Under the pieces are notes generated by a model, which was given only the letters and a program-made list of their open reading frames with translations, had not been told where the DNA came from and searched no databases. This document shows positions 1-10,000 of a stretch of DNA of 64,000 bases, one piece after another. Origin of the DNA: an uncultured Bacteroidota bacterium (GTDB lineage Bacteria; Bacteroidota; Bacteroidia; UKL13-3); the NCBI GenBank assembly GCA_903850915.1, contig CAINMV010000004.1:62001-126000 (forward strand), read 5' to 3'. Made by a program: the position numbers and the translations under genes. Numbering within the stretch: position 1 is the stretch's first letter; every line of letters begins with the position of its first letter.

Positions 1-758
1 TGGCAGAAATTGCATCCTTTGGTGGCTTCCAAAAGCAATATCAGATAAATATTGATCCTCATAAACTTAATTATTACAATGTAACTATGATGGATGTTTT
101 GAAAGCCGTTAAAAGTAATAATAATGATGTAGGAGGACGTAAATTTGAAATGAGTGGTATGGGATATATAGTGCGAGGATTGGGATATATTGAAAACATA
201 AAAGATATAGAAAGTATCCCAGTTGGAAAAGATGGCTCCACCTCCATTACCATTCAAGACGTGGCTACGGTGCAAATGGGCGGAGATTTGCGGTTAGGCA
301 TATTTGATGAAAATGGAGAAGGTGAAGTAGTTGGTGGTATTGTGGTAATGCGTTATGGCGAAAACGCCGATGCTGTTATACAAGATGTGAAATCGAAAAT
401 AGTAGACATTGAAAAGGGACTTCCTGTAGGCGTTAAAATAAAAACCGCTTACGATAGAAGCACCTTAATTGCAGCAGCAATAAAATCAGTGAAAGGCACG
501 CTGTATGAGGAAATACTTGTAGTATGCTTAATCGTGATTATTTTTCTATTCCATTGGAGGAGCGCTTTCATTATCATTATTCAAATTCCAATATCCATTG
601 CAGCCGCATTTATTTTACTCAACACGTTTGGCATTTCATCAAACATCATGTCGATTACCGGAATAGCATTGGCAATTGGCGTTATCGTTGATGATGGTAT
701 TGTAATGGTTGAAAATTCCTATCGACACTTAGCAGAGTTTCAAAATAAAAAAGCTTAG
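1..758 (+). CDS. cusA: CusA/CzcA-type heavy-metal RND efflux pump, N-terminal portion (5'-truncated by window, frameshifted at 3' end)
   Basis: Inner-membrane proton-driven pump of the heavy-metal-efflux RND family; with a periplasmic adaptor and outer-membrane channel it would expel metal cations such as Cu/Ag or Zn/Co/Cd. The reading frame is open from the window edge (first full codon at base 3) and begins with the porter-domain stretch GGFQKQYQ typical of CusA. It continues into transmembrane helices 2-4, ending with the helix-4 motif VDDGIVMVEN that carries the proton-relay Asp. The frame stops at TAG 756-758, although homologues continue without a break into what is encoded from base 749 in another frame. 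One extra A in the six-A run 747-752 would fuse the halves. The true start lies outside the window. Family assignment is firm; the substrate metal is inferred. Confidence 0.9.
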   Translation, partial: AEIASFGGFQKQYQINIDPHKLNYYNVTMMDVLKAVKSNNNDVGGRKFEMSGMGYIVRGLGYIENIKDIESIPVGKDGSTSITIQDVATVQMGGDLRLGIFDENGEGEVVGGIVVMRYGENADAVIQDVKSKIVDIEKGLPVGVKIKTAYDRSTLIAAAIKSVKGTLYEEILVVCLIVIIFLFHWRSAFIIIIQIPISIAAAFILLNTFGISSNIMSITGIALAIGVIVDDGIVMVENSYRHLAEFQNKKA

Positions 759-760
759 TT

Positions 761-2677
761 ATGGATGATTCTAAAAAAGATACAGAAAACCAACGCTTAA
801 AAATTATTGAGCAGGCTTGTCAACAGATAGGAAAGGGCGCTTTTTATTCAACAATAATAATCATCGCCTCATTTCTTCCCGTTTTTTTATTAACAGGCCA
901 AGAAGGTAAATTGTTTTCTCCATTAGCTTGGACCAAGACATTTATCCTTCTAATCGATGCTTTTGTGGCGATTACTCTCGTGCCAGTGCTTATTTCTTTT
1001 CTATTGAAAGGGAAATTTAAACTAGAGAATCAAAATCCAGCGAACAGAATATTGCAGAAAATTTATTCACCAGTAATAAATTGGTGTTTGCGATGGAGAA
1101 AAACAACAATAGGTATTAATGTTATCGCACTTTGCATTAGCATTCCAATGCTAATGAGTTTAGGTACTGAGTTTATGCCACCCTTGGATGAAGGGAGTAT
1201 CTTGTTTATGCCTGTTACCATGCCTGATGTTTCCAATTCAGATGCGAAACGAATACTTCAAATTCAAGACAAAATAATAAAAAAATGTCCTGAAGTTTTG
1301 AATGTTTTAGGAAAAGCAGGAAGAGCCGCAACTGCCACCGACAATTCACCAATAAGCATGATAGAAACAATTATATTGCTTAAACCTAAGTTAGAATGGC
1401 GCCCTGGGATTACAAAAGAGGATATCATTGATGAAATTAATGCCAAGTTGCAGATTCCAGGAACCGTAAATGGATTTACACAACCGATAATAAATAGAAT
1501 TAATATGCTCTCTACAGGCATTAGAACGGATGTTGGAGTAAAAATATTTGGCGACAACTTAGATACCATTAATTTACTGACACAGTCTATTAAAAATGAA
1601 TTAACCGGAATGGATGGCGTTAAAGATTTGTATGCAGAACCCATCACCGGTGGTAAATATTTAGATATAAAAATAAAACGGAATGAAATTGGCAGGTATG
1701 GTTTAAGTGTTGATGATGTAAATATGGTTATCGAATCTGCATTAGGTGGAGTTAACCTAACCACAACCATAGAGGGTCGACAACGATTTAATGTTAATGC
1801 GCGTTTGGCTCAAGATTTCCGAAGCTCTATCGATGCCATTAAAAGCACGCCAGTGCAAACAGGAAGCTTTGGCCCGTTGCCTCTTTCAGAAGTGGCAGAT
1901 ATTAGGATATCGGATGGACCACCAATGATTCAATCCGAAAATTCACTATTGCGTGGAGCTGTATTATTTAATGTGAGAGGGCGCGATTTAGGTAGTACGG
2001 TAAACGATGCACAAAACAAAATTAATGAAACAATAAAAAAATTGCCGAAAGGATATTTTATTGAGTGGAGCGGACAATGGGAAAACCAAATTCACGCTGC
2101 CAACACTTTAAAGTTAATAATTCCCATTGTATTGTTTATTATTTTTATGGTGCTATATATGGTTTACAAATCCATACGCGAAGCATTACTTAGTATAATT
2201 ACTGTTCCTTTTGCACTTGTTGGAGGTGTATATATGATCTATTTTTATAATATTAATTTATCTGTTGCGGTGGCGGTAGGCTTCATTGCACTTTTCGGCA
2301 TTGCGGTGCAAACAGGAATTTTTATGGTTATTTATCTTCATGAAGCGATGCTTGATTTGATTGCAATAAAAGGCAATTCTAGAGAAAGCATAACCGACGA
2401 AGACCTGCGGGAATTTGTATATCGTGGCGCTGCACAAAGACTTCGACCTAAAATAATGACGGTATGCGTAGCGCTATTAGGGTTGATTCCCGTTTTATGG
2501 AGTAATGGGGTTGGATCGGATGTAATGATCCCCATTGTGCTTCCAATGATCGGTGGCGTTTTTACATCATCGGTGCATGTTTTACTAACGACACCTGTGG
2601 TATTCGAGATGACCAAGCGCTATGAATTAAATAAATATGGAAAGATGGATATCGTGGAATCAGGAATTAAACATTAA
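761..2677 (+). CDS. cusA: CusA/CzcA-type heavy-metal RND efflux pump, C-terminal portion (separated by frameshift)
   Basis: Second part of the same pump. It starts at an ATG that is probably only the first Met of the shifted frame (open from 749), not a natural start. It contains the helix following the helix-4 loop (TGQEGKLFSPLAWTKTF), the second periplasmic porter domain, and the C-terminal helices with RPKIMT (Lys about 564, matching the CusA proton-relay Lys) and the PMIGGV helix. At residue 517 it has Gln (GIAVQTGIFM) where CusA has its relay Glu. Downstream lie the channel and two adaptors of the same efflux system. As a separate polypeptide it would lack helices 1-4 and be non-functional, so either the gene is broken, the A-run is mis-sequenced, or the frame is recoded. 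Family certain; substrate inferred. Confidence 0.88.
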   Translation: MDDSKKDTENQRLKIIEQACQQIGKGAFYSTIIIIASFLPVFLLTGQEGKLFSPLAWTKTFILLIDAFVAITLVPVLISFLLKGKFKLENQNPANRILQKIYSPVINWCLRWRKTTIGINVIALCISIPMLMSLGTEFMPPLDEGSILFMPVTMPDVSNSDAKRILQIQDKIIKKCPEVLNVLGKAGRAATATDNSPISMIETIILLKPKLEWRPGITKEDIIDEINAKLQIPGTVNGFTQPIINRINMLSTGIRTDVGVKIFGDNLDTINLLTQSIKNELTGMDGVKDLYAEPITGGKYLDIKIKRNEIGRYGLSVDDVNMVIESALGGVNLTTTIEGRQRFNVNARLAQDFRSSIDAIKSTPVQTGSFGPLPLSEVADIRISDGPPMIQSENSLLRGAVLFNVRGRDLGSTVNDAQNKINETIKKLPKGYFIEWSGQWENQIHAANTLKLIIPIVLFIIFMVLYMVYKSIREALLSIITVPFALVGGVYMIYFYNINLSVAVAVGFIALFGIAVQTGIFMVIYLHEAMLDLIAIKGNSRESITDEDLREFVYRGAAQRLRPKIMTVCVALLGLIPVLWSNGVGSDVMIPIVLPMIGGVFTSSVHVLLTTPVVFEMTKRYELNKYGKMDIVESGIKH

Positions 2678-2688
2678 TACATATTAAA

Positions 2689-3966
2689 ATGAAATATATT
2701 TATCAAAGAAGCATTAAAGGTTGCTTTACAATAATAAAATATCCAATCTCTCTGTTGTTTATTCTGCTATTAATAAATTCAAAAAGCTATGGACAAACCT
2801 TATCGCTTGATTCAATATTTAATAAAATAGAAAATAACAATTCAAGTTTACGCTCTTATCAAAATAAAATCAAAGCAGAGGATGAACTTGTTAATGGCGC
2901 TAGCATGTGGATGGCACCTACCCTTTCAGCAGAATGGGATGATATTATGTATAAATTCGATGCTGCGGGAAGTCAAATGCGAATTACCGTAATGCAGCAA
3001 TTTCCGAATCCACGGGTAATACAAGCCAAAGAAAATTATTTAAAATCAGCATCCTCAATAACAAAAAACCAAGGTGAGTTCGAAAAAAACGAATTGTTTC
3101 AGCAAGCCAAGGAAGCCTATTACAATAGATATATTGCAGCACAAAACTCACAAATTTTAGAAGCTAATAAGGGAACGATTGAGGTAATGATTACACTAGC
3201 CGAAAAACAAATTGCGATTGACAAACTTGATTTGGCGTCTATTTATAAACTTAAAGCTCGTCTTTCAGAAAACAAAAATATGCTTCTTCGTGAAAAAAAC
3301 ATGATACATGAATCAAATTTAAAACTAAATTACTTGATGAATCAAGATCTTAACTCTGATTTTGAAATCGACACCTCAAATTTAATTAAGAACTATCAAC
3401 AACCTCAAAATTCAGTTAAATTGGATTCTCTGGATTGCAATCGAAGCGATATCCTTACAATGAATAGCCAAATTAACACTATGAAACTAAAGCAGTCATT
3501 AACGTATTTAAATGCTCTTCCTAATTATGGTATTCGCATTGGTAATTTCACGCGTTTTGGGGGTCGATCAGATGCTTTTGCCATAATGGGTACAATGAGT
3601 ATTCCAATTGCGCCTTGGTATTCGAAAGGCTATAAGAGCGAGATTAATTCCATGGGCTACGAAATTAAAGCCATGGAGCAAAGCAAACAAAATATGCTTA
3701 AGATGGCGAAACAAATGATTGCACTTTATTTGTCGGAGATGCAATTACGCGCTGAAGAGCTAAGGAATTACCGAGAAGAGGTGATACCTGCCTACCAAAA
3801 TAGTTTGAACTTAAATTTACTTTCTTACGGGCAAAACACAGGAGAATTAACCATGACTTTGTTAGCTTGGGACGACTTACAAATGGCACAATTGGCTTAT
3901 CTAAAAGTGTTATCATCGTATTTATCAGCGCAATCGCAATATGAAAAAGCACTTCAAATACAATAA
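2689..3966 (+). CDS. TolC/CusC-family outer-membrane efflux channel
   Basis: Outer-membrane component of the tripartite metal efflux system. An N-terminal signal peptide of about 36 residues ends at SYGQ, typical of Bacteroidota Sec signals. The rest is largely helical with repeated Gln/Lys/Glu-rich amphipathic segments, as in the periplasmic tunnel of TolC-family proteins (residues about 50-230 and 290-420), and the length (425 residues) is normal. It begins 11 bases after the pump gene and its 3' end overlaps the first adaptor gene by 26 bases, so translation is probably coupled. No lipobox Cys was seen after the signal, unlike E. coli CusC. Assignment rests on operon position plus overall pattern. 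Confidence 0.85.
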   Translation: MKYIYQRSIKGCFTIIKYPISLLFILLLINSKSYGQTLSLDSIFNKIENNNSSLRSYQNKIKAEDELVNGASMWMAPTLSAEWDDIMYKFDAAGSQMRITVMQQFPNPRVIQAKENYLKSASSITKNQGEFEKNELFQQAKEAYYNRYIAAQNSQILEANKGTIEVMITLAEKQIAIDKLDLASIYKLKARLSENKNMLLREKNMIHESNLKLNYLMNQDLNSDFEIDTSNLIKNYQQPQNSVKLDSLDCNRSDILTMNSQINTMKLKQSLTYLNALPNYGIRIGNFTRFGGRSDAFAIMGTMSIPIAPWYSKGYKSEINSMGYEIKAMEQSKQNMLKMAKQMIALYLSEMQLRAEELRNYREEVIPAYQNSLNLNLLSYGQNTGELTMTLLAWDDLQMAQLAYLKVLSSYLSAQSQYEKALQIQ

Positions 3967-5218
3967 GAAATCAAGCATCATGCTTTTAGGCTTGTTTTTA
4001 ATTTGCCTAACCTATATCGAGTGCAACCATGATTCGAAAAATACTGCAATAAATCCGAAGATGGAAATGGAGAGTCAAGATACATTCTACTGTCCAATGC
4101 ATCCGGAGATAGTTCAAAATCATCCGGGTAAATGTCCTAAACCAGAATGTGAGGGAATGGATTTAGTGAAAAAATTTCGGCCCGACTTATTGCATGCATT
4201 ACTTAAACCAGTAAATTCAAATGTAGTATCGTCAATTAATACCATACATGCCAACTTTAAATCAATAGATCAAATTATAGACGCACAAGGATTTATAGAT
4301 TATGATGACAGAACAAAACATGCTATTGCATCACGTTTAAACGGACGTATTGATAATCTATACATTCGTTATAATTATCAACCTATTGTAAAAGGAGAAA
4401 AAATACTAGATATCTATAGCCCTGCTTTAATTACTGCGCAAGAAAACTTAGTTTACTTAATAAACAATGATCCTGAAAATAGAAGTCTAATTAATGCAGC
4501 CAAACAAAAGTTAGTTTTACTTGGCTTCAACGACATACAAATACAAAATATCATATCAAATAAAATTGTTCTAAATGTAGTCCCTATTTATAGCAAGTGG
4601 TCCGGACATATCCATGAAACTATGACGAAGGGTGAGACAAATGGTAATGAATCTTCCATTAATGATAAGCTAAAAAAATCTAAAGAACTAGGAGTAAAAG
4701 AAGGCATGTATGTTGAAGCAGGACAAACCCTTTTTAATGTAGTAGACCCGCATGATGTGGCCATTTATCTTCAAATAAAAATTAAAGATATCACAAAAAT
4801 AAAGCTAAATCAGGATGTGGAATTTTGGGTAAATGAAATCCCTATAATGTCGATGCACGGAAAAGTAAATTTCATTTCCCCTATCGTTAATGCAGGATCT
4901 AAAAGTGTTAAAATACGAATCGACATTAATAACAAAGAGCACGCGCATAAAGTAGGTGCACTAGTTAATGCAAAAATAAATGTGGGTGTTACCGAAGGAA
5001 TGTGGGTTCCAAAAAAGTCAATTATAAACTTAGGAAAACAGAAAATTGTTTGGTTAAAAACTGACGGCTATTTTAGGGCACAACCAATCGAAACTGGTGA
5101 ATCGGACAATAATTGGACAGAAATAAAAAACGGATTAGAACCTGAAAACGAGATTGCAGAAGATGCTGCATTTTTAACAGACAGTGAGGGGTTTATTAAA
5201 ATAACAGAGGATGAATAA
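3941..5218 (+). CDS. cusB: CusB-like RND periplasmic adaptor with N-terminal heavy-metal-binding domain (first copy)
   Basis: Membrane-fusion adaptor linking the RND pump to the outer-membrane channel. Residues 1-30 form a hydrophobic export signal with a Cys at 28; the preceding Glu makes a poor lipobox, so lipidation is uncertain. Residues about 50-74 are a heavy-metal-binding domain (YCPMHPE, then PGKCPKPEC and GMDLV), expected to bind soft metals through Cys/Met/His. The remainder has barrel-sandwich and beta-barrel adaptor segments, for example the motif NGRIDNLYIRYNYQPIVKGE. The domain has an insertion (CPKPECEGMD) relative to the usual CPKCGMD. It overlaps the preceding channel gene by 26 bases and the next adaptor gene by 8. 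Confidence 0.88.
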   Translation: MKKHFKYNKKSSIMLLGLFLICLTYIECNHDSKNTAINPKMEMESQDTFYCPMHPEIVQNHPGKCPKPECEGMDLVKKFRPDLLHALLKPVNSNVVSSINTIHANFKSIDQIIDAQGFIDYDDRTKHAIASRLNGRIDNLYIRYNYQPIVKGEKILDIYSPALITAQENLVYLINNDPENRSLINAAKQKLVLLGFNDIQIQNIISNKIVLNVVPIYSKWSGHIHETMTKGETNGNESSINDKLKKSKELGVKEGMYVEAGQTLFNVVDPHDVAIYLQIKIKDITKIKLNQDVEFWVNEIPIMSMHGKVNFISPIVNAGSKSVKIRIDINNKEHAHKVGALVNAKINVGVTEGMWVPKKSIINLGKQKIVWLKTDGYFRAQPIETGESDNNWTEIKNGLEPENEIAEDAAFLTDSEGFIKITEDE

Positions 5219-6425
5219 ATTAAAGAAAATTAAAATGTTCACGTTGCTATTAAAGCAATCAATAACCATTGCTATTGCTTGCATTTGGGTGAGTTGCAAT
5301 CAACACCCTAAACAAAATTTAGGTGCTGATGAATATTTTGTGTGTTCAATGGACCCACAGGTCATGGAAAAGCAGTCTGGTATTTGTCCTATTTGCAAAA
5401 TGGAGCTAACCCTTGCCACCATTGACAAATCTCAAAACGACATTTTAAAACTAAACGAAGAACAAATACACTTAGCCTCCATTAAAATCGATAGTGTACG
5501 TTTTGGAAGCATCGGTCGTGAGTATTTACTTAACGGCATTTTTAATATTAATCAAAAAAACAAAATGCAAATTAGTGTCCGAGTTAATGGAAGAATTGAT
5601 CATTTATATTATAAGATTGTAGGTGAAGAAATTAATGTTGGTGTACCAATTTATGAATTATATAGTCGCGATTTGCTGTTGGCACAAGAAGAGTACTTGC
5701 TTGCCATCAACAAGTCGGCGTTATTGGGTAAAGCAGCATCCGGACTATTAGCAAGCTCAAAAAACAAACTCTTATTGTGGGGTTTAAATGAATCTCAAAT
5801 TACCAGTTTGGAACAATCCAAATTAGCTACAATTACAACTAAAATTTACAGCAAAATATCGGGTACAATTATGGATATTCCACTTCAGGAGGGCGACTAT
5901 GTAAACGAAGGTGCTATGATTTATTCATTAGCAGACTTAAGCACGCTTTGGTTGGAAGCACAACGTTACAGTAATGAAATGGAAAATATACAAGAGGGGA
6001 GCTTAGTAGATGTAATTCCTCAAAATTACCCAGAGCATCGCATAAGTGGAAAAATAATTTTTGTGAATCCGGAATTTCAAGAACAAAGTAAGATCAACCT
6101 GATACGCATCGAGATTAAAAACAATGAACATATGTTTCGACCAGGAATGCCAGCCAACATAATATTAAAATCAAAAACAAAAAAGGCGATAGTTCTCCCC
6201 TTGGATGCTGTTATTCAAAGTGGTGAACAAAGTTTTGTATGGATGGAGATAGAAAAAGGAAAATTTAAAGCGCGCAGAGTTCAAATAGGAATCCAGAATA
6301 ACAATGAAATTGAAATTATTTCGGGACTACGGGAAGGTGATGCGGTTGTTGTTTCTGGGGCATACGCCCTACAAAGTGACTTTACATTTAAACATGGAAG
6401 CGTGAACAAAACCAAGGAAGATTAA
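5211..6425 (+). CDS. CusB-like RND periplasmic adaptor lipoprotein with heavy-metal-binding domain (second copy)
   Basis: Second adaptor, homologous in layout to the preceding one but clearly divergent. The signal ends in a good lipobox (WVSC, Cys 29), predicting a lipoprotein. Residues about 42-66 are a heavy-metal-binding domain (YFVCSMDPQV, then GICPICKMELT) with Cys/Met in place of the usual CPMHP. After this come the lipoyl-like hairpin (VNGRIDHLYYKIVGEEINVG) and beta-barrel segments; the ending resembles adaptor membrane-proximal domains. It is the last gene of the efflux operon and ends 16 bases from a convergent gene. Two adaptors in tandem suggest a mixed hexamer or specialised delivery of metal; this is inference. 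Confidence 0.87.
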   Translation: MNKLKKIKMFTLLLKQSITIAIACIWVSCNQHPKQNLGADEYFVCSMDPQVMEKQSGICPICKMELTLATIDKSQNDILKLNEEQIHLASIKIDSVRFGSIGREYLLNGIFNINQKNKMQISVRVNGRIDHLYYKIVGEEINVGVPIYELYSRDLLLAQEEYLLAINKSALLGKAASGLLASSKNKLLLWGLNESQITSLEQSKLATITTKIYSKISGTIMDIPLQEGDYVNEGAMIYSLADLSTLWLEAQRYSNEMENIQEGSLVDVIPQNYPEHRISGKIIFVNPEFQEQSKINLIRIEIKNNEHMFRPGMPANIILKSKTKKAIVLPLDAVIQSGEQSFVWMEIEKGKFKARRVQIGIQNNNEIEIISGLREGDAVVVSGAYALQSDFTFKHGSVNKTKED

Positions 6426-6441
6426 TAGTACCAGAATTCTA

Positions 6442-6678
6442 TTACCCATTTTTAATTGTGCCTATCATCTTGAATTTTTCAAACACCTTATCGCTGTGGG
6501 GCGCATCCTTCAGCTCTTCCGTTAAATCCTGTCCAGCCCAATGTTCATAGTGCTTTCCATTAAACCATAAACGGCTCATAGTAACATCATAAATATTGCC
6601 GTAGCAAGCAATCCAAATCTCGGGTTTATCTTGGCCATTTCGCAAGGCTAACTGCTGTAAGGTATATTCGGGTAACAT
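6442..6678 (-). CDS. Small cytochrome b5-like heme-binding domain protein
   Basis: A 78-residue single-domain protein matching the bacterial cytochrome b5-like family: IWIACYGNIYDVT in the first strand region (residues 21-33), SRLWFNGKHYEHWAGQDLT (35-53), and DAPHSDKVFEKF (59-70). Candidate heme-axial or family-conserved histidines are His43, His46 and His61. No signal peptide or membrane segment is visible, so it is probably cytoplasmic. It is convergent with the metal-efflux operon and monocistronic. Electron-transfer partner unknown; no gene nearby suggests one. Confidence 0.8.
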   Translation of the reverse strand: MLPEYTLQQLALRNGQDKPEIWIACYGNIYDVTMSRLWFNGKHYEHWAGQDLTEELKDAPHSDKVFEKFKMIGTIKNG

Positions 6679-6740
6679 GTGATAACTATGAACTTAACAA
6701 TTTATTTATATAGGTGAAATATGGAGTAAATATAAGGAAA

Positions 6741-6748
6741 TACCTTTG
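6741..6748 (+). promoter_or_regulatory. Bacteroidota -7 promoter element TACCTTTG for the 70-residue protein gene
   Basis: TACCTTTG followed by CC fits the Bacteroidota -7 consensus TAnnTTTG(C). No clear TTTG is seen 19 bases upstream. Only five bases separate it from the ATG, so transcription probably starts at or next to the start codon. Confidence 0.5.
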
Positions 6749-6753
6749 CCCTT

Positions 6754-6966
6754 ATGATTACATTACAAGGAATTTATGATGTCTCAAATTTTATTCCAAT
6801 GCAGGAATTAGTAACTAAAAACCGTTCAAAAGTAGACATCCATTTTTTTGAGCCAGTTCAAAGAAGCTATGAGGAAGAACTTCTTGATTTCGCTGCTTCT
6901 ACTAGCTTTGATTTTTGGTACAACGATAGAGATGAACGTGAAGTGAACGATATTAGTGAAAAGTAA
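6754..6966 (+). CDS. Small antitoxin-like protein of unknown function
   Basis: A 70-residue acidic protein opening with ITLQGIYDVSNFIPM, which resembles the N-terminus of small Bacteroidota proteins often paired with PIN-type toxins (a short beta-strand followed by a basic turn, then an acidic tail containing FDFWYNDRDERE). No toxin gene follows: the next gene is convergent on the other strand. It could therefore be an orphan antitoxin or a small regulator; I do not recognise a specific family with certainty. The start is supported by a TAnnTTTG promoter element five bases upstream. Confidence 0.55.
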   Translation: MITLQGIYDVSNFIPMQELVTKNRSKVDIHFFEPVQRSYEEELLDFAASTSFDFWYNDRDEREVNDISEK

Positions 6967-7013
6967 TTTGTATTTACACCAACACACTCAGGAATACTAA
7001 GTGAAGGTTACGT

Positions 7014-10000
7014 TTATTCGAAAAGCCCTGTTACTTCCTGTTCATCAAGAAACTTGAAGAAATTTTCATCATTATCTGTAATCTCCTTTGCCAATTGTGA
7101 CTTACGCTGTTGCAATCCTACGATTTTCTCTTCCAAAGTGTTTCGTGAAATAAACTTATATATAAACACTTTTTTATCCTGACCTATACGATGGGCTCGA
7201 CTAATTGCTTGCTCTTCAACTGCAGGATTCCACCAAGGGTCGGCTAAAAAAACATAATCAGCGGCTGTTAAATTTAATCCTATACCACCCGCCTTCAAAG
7301 AAATTAAAAACACCTTTATGCTTGTGTCATTCTGAAATTTATTTACTTCGTCGCGACGTTGTTCTGGCGTTAGCGTACCATCGAGGTAGGCATACGGTAT
7401 ATTTTGACTGTCGAAATAGGCTTTAAATAAAGCTAAATAGGAAGTAAATTGAGAGAACAAGAGGAGTTTGTGATCTTCACTTATTACGCTTTCAGCCTTA
7501 GCTACAATATCATTAAATTTACCAGATTCTCCGTTAAAATTTGCATCATGTAGTAGAGGATGATTCGCAATTTGCCTTAACTTCATTAACCCCGTAAGCA
7601 CCTGCAACTTCGATTTCGAAAATCCATCCTCAGCAATTGTTTTAATAATTTCGTTACGGTATTCGGATTTCACGCGATCATAGCATTCCCGCTGCTCATC
7701 AGTCATGTCGCAATACACTATAAATTCAGTTTTATCCGGTAAATCAGGAGCCACCACTTCTTTTGTTCTTCTTAGAATAAACGGTCTGGTCATAATTTTC
7801 AACTCGTCTAATTTTTGCGTGATATTGTTCTTTTCAATCGGCATTGTATAGTGCTGATTAAAATAATTTTGGGTGCCTAATAATTTTGGATTTAGAAACC
7901 GAAATTGACTCCATAAGTCGCGTAATGTATTCTCAATTGGGGTTCCAGTGAGTACCAATCGATATCTCGATTGCATTTCATAAACAGACTGAGCTACTAA
8001 CGAAGACGCATTTTTTATAGCCTGACCTTCATCAAGAATTATATAATGAAAATAAACATCCTTGAAAATCGAAATATCCTTACGGAGAACACCATAGGTA
8101 GTGATAACGACATCATATAAATTAAATATTTGGGATGATTTAATACGTTGATTGCCGCTATGGATATATAATCGCAATTTTGGCGTAAACTTTTTAGCTT
8201 CGCTATACCAATTATAAACTAGGCTACTCGGAACCACAACCAAGCTAGTTCTTCGATTTTGCTTTTTAACAAGTGGCTTCTTAAATTCATCATTTAAGTT
8301 TGAATTCGTTTCTAACTCCGTTTTAATAACTTGGGCTCCAAAAATATCCAATTGCACTGGTGAATTTATATCAGAACAATTATTTTTCTGCTGAGTAACC
8401 TTAAAAGTTGATATAACTTCATTTTCATTAGCTTTAATTTCATCATAATCTAACTCAAGCTTTTCCTGAATTGTTTCCTTTTCCTTTTGCAATAATGCCA
8501 AAGTCTGCAAGGTCTTTCCCAATCCCATATCATCGGCTAAAATTCCACCTATTTGATATTGTTGGAGAAAGTAAAACCAATCGAAACCGTGTTTTTGATA
8601 TGGCCTAAGAGTAGCGTGAAGATGTTTTGGTAAGGTAACAGATGGAATGATTTTATCTTTGCTAATATTTAAGGCGGTCTTAATCGTTCCCGATGTATCC
8701 ATTTGCAAATCCTCGATCAAATCGTAATTGTATCCCTTTATTTTTATCTCATCATCACTTTGTTCACTAAGCTGAAACAAAGCGGCATAGCGCGAAAACC
8801 ACTCCTTCGGAATAACAGCGATATTACCATCTGGTAGTATAAATTCTTTGATATTTCGAAGTATGTGATTCTTCAATCGAATAAATGGGATTTGAAAATC
8901 ACCAAATTTAACCATAGCCTGAACGTCAAACCAGTCATTGATTTTACTGACATTTATTTCCAACTCTGTTTTTGCAAAAACAAATTTTTTCTCTTGGGTT
9001 TGTTCTACTTGAATGCCATGCTCTAACAAAAGGACCTTATTTGTTGCGACCCACTCGATCAAATCGGATAAGCTATTACTGCTGCACTCAAAACCATTTT
9101 CCAAGTTCTCTTGGAGTCCATGATTTTTTAAATCAGCAATAACTTGATTTTCTAATTTTTTGAACCTTTTTAGTCTTTCAAAATGTATTTCTTCATTCTT
9201 TTTCACCAAGCGCACCAGCACCTCTCTTCGCGACAAATAATGGACCTTGTCGATGACATAGTTGAAATACAAAACGAAATGGTAGTCGCCATTTAGCTTC
9301 TGCTGTAATTGAAGTTCAGTAGAAAAAATATTCGAGATCGTATCTATGGAGAATCCTTCAGCGTAGACGTCGTATTTTTCAATCACCTTTGTAACGAAAG
9401 TGCTATAAAACTTCTCTTCGGCAGATTTTGGAACAAGGATAAACTTTTTATTGATGAACGGCGTTAACTTCTTTCCATCGATTCCTTCTTCGAAAAAAAA
9501 CAACGTCCGATTGAGTAGGAGCCATGCTGGTTCATTGCAAATTATGTTCGCACTATTCTGCATGAAGTCAATTTTTTGACCTCCATTTTTAATAGTAGCA
9601 AAATAACGTGTATCCAACTCGTTTTTTCTGAAGTGAAACAATACACTACTCGGTTCGGAGGCAATACGAAGGCGATATGCTGCGGGATTATTTCCTATTC
9701 CTTGTAAATAAAAAGGCCGATTCACCATAAGAGGCAATATCTGCTGCATTCTACGCTCTATAAATGGCTTAATATGATTTTGAATTAATTCAGGCGTGCA
9801 ATGCTTCTGAAAAAACTCAGAAGGACGAATTTTCTTCTTATCGCGATAAAATTGCTTCGTGATATACTCATTATCAAATTCATCCAAAATTTTTATTATT
9901 TCTAAGTCATCCGGTTTAATTACCTCCTTAAACAAGTCATGTGTTTTGGTAAATATCCTTTGATGCGTGAATGTGAGGTGATTTTGTTCATTGAGCTGCA

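Noticed and set aside
747-753. AAAAAAG in cusA as a classical -1 ribosomal slippery heptamer
   Set aside because: The heptamer is out of register with the zero frame (codons read AAT AAA AAA GCT), so the tandem-slip geometry is not met; simple base loss is likelier.
1264-1770. 168-codon open frame on the minus strand inside cusA
   Set aside because: Shadow of the pump gene; no coding pattern of its own and no promoter.
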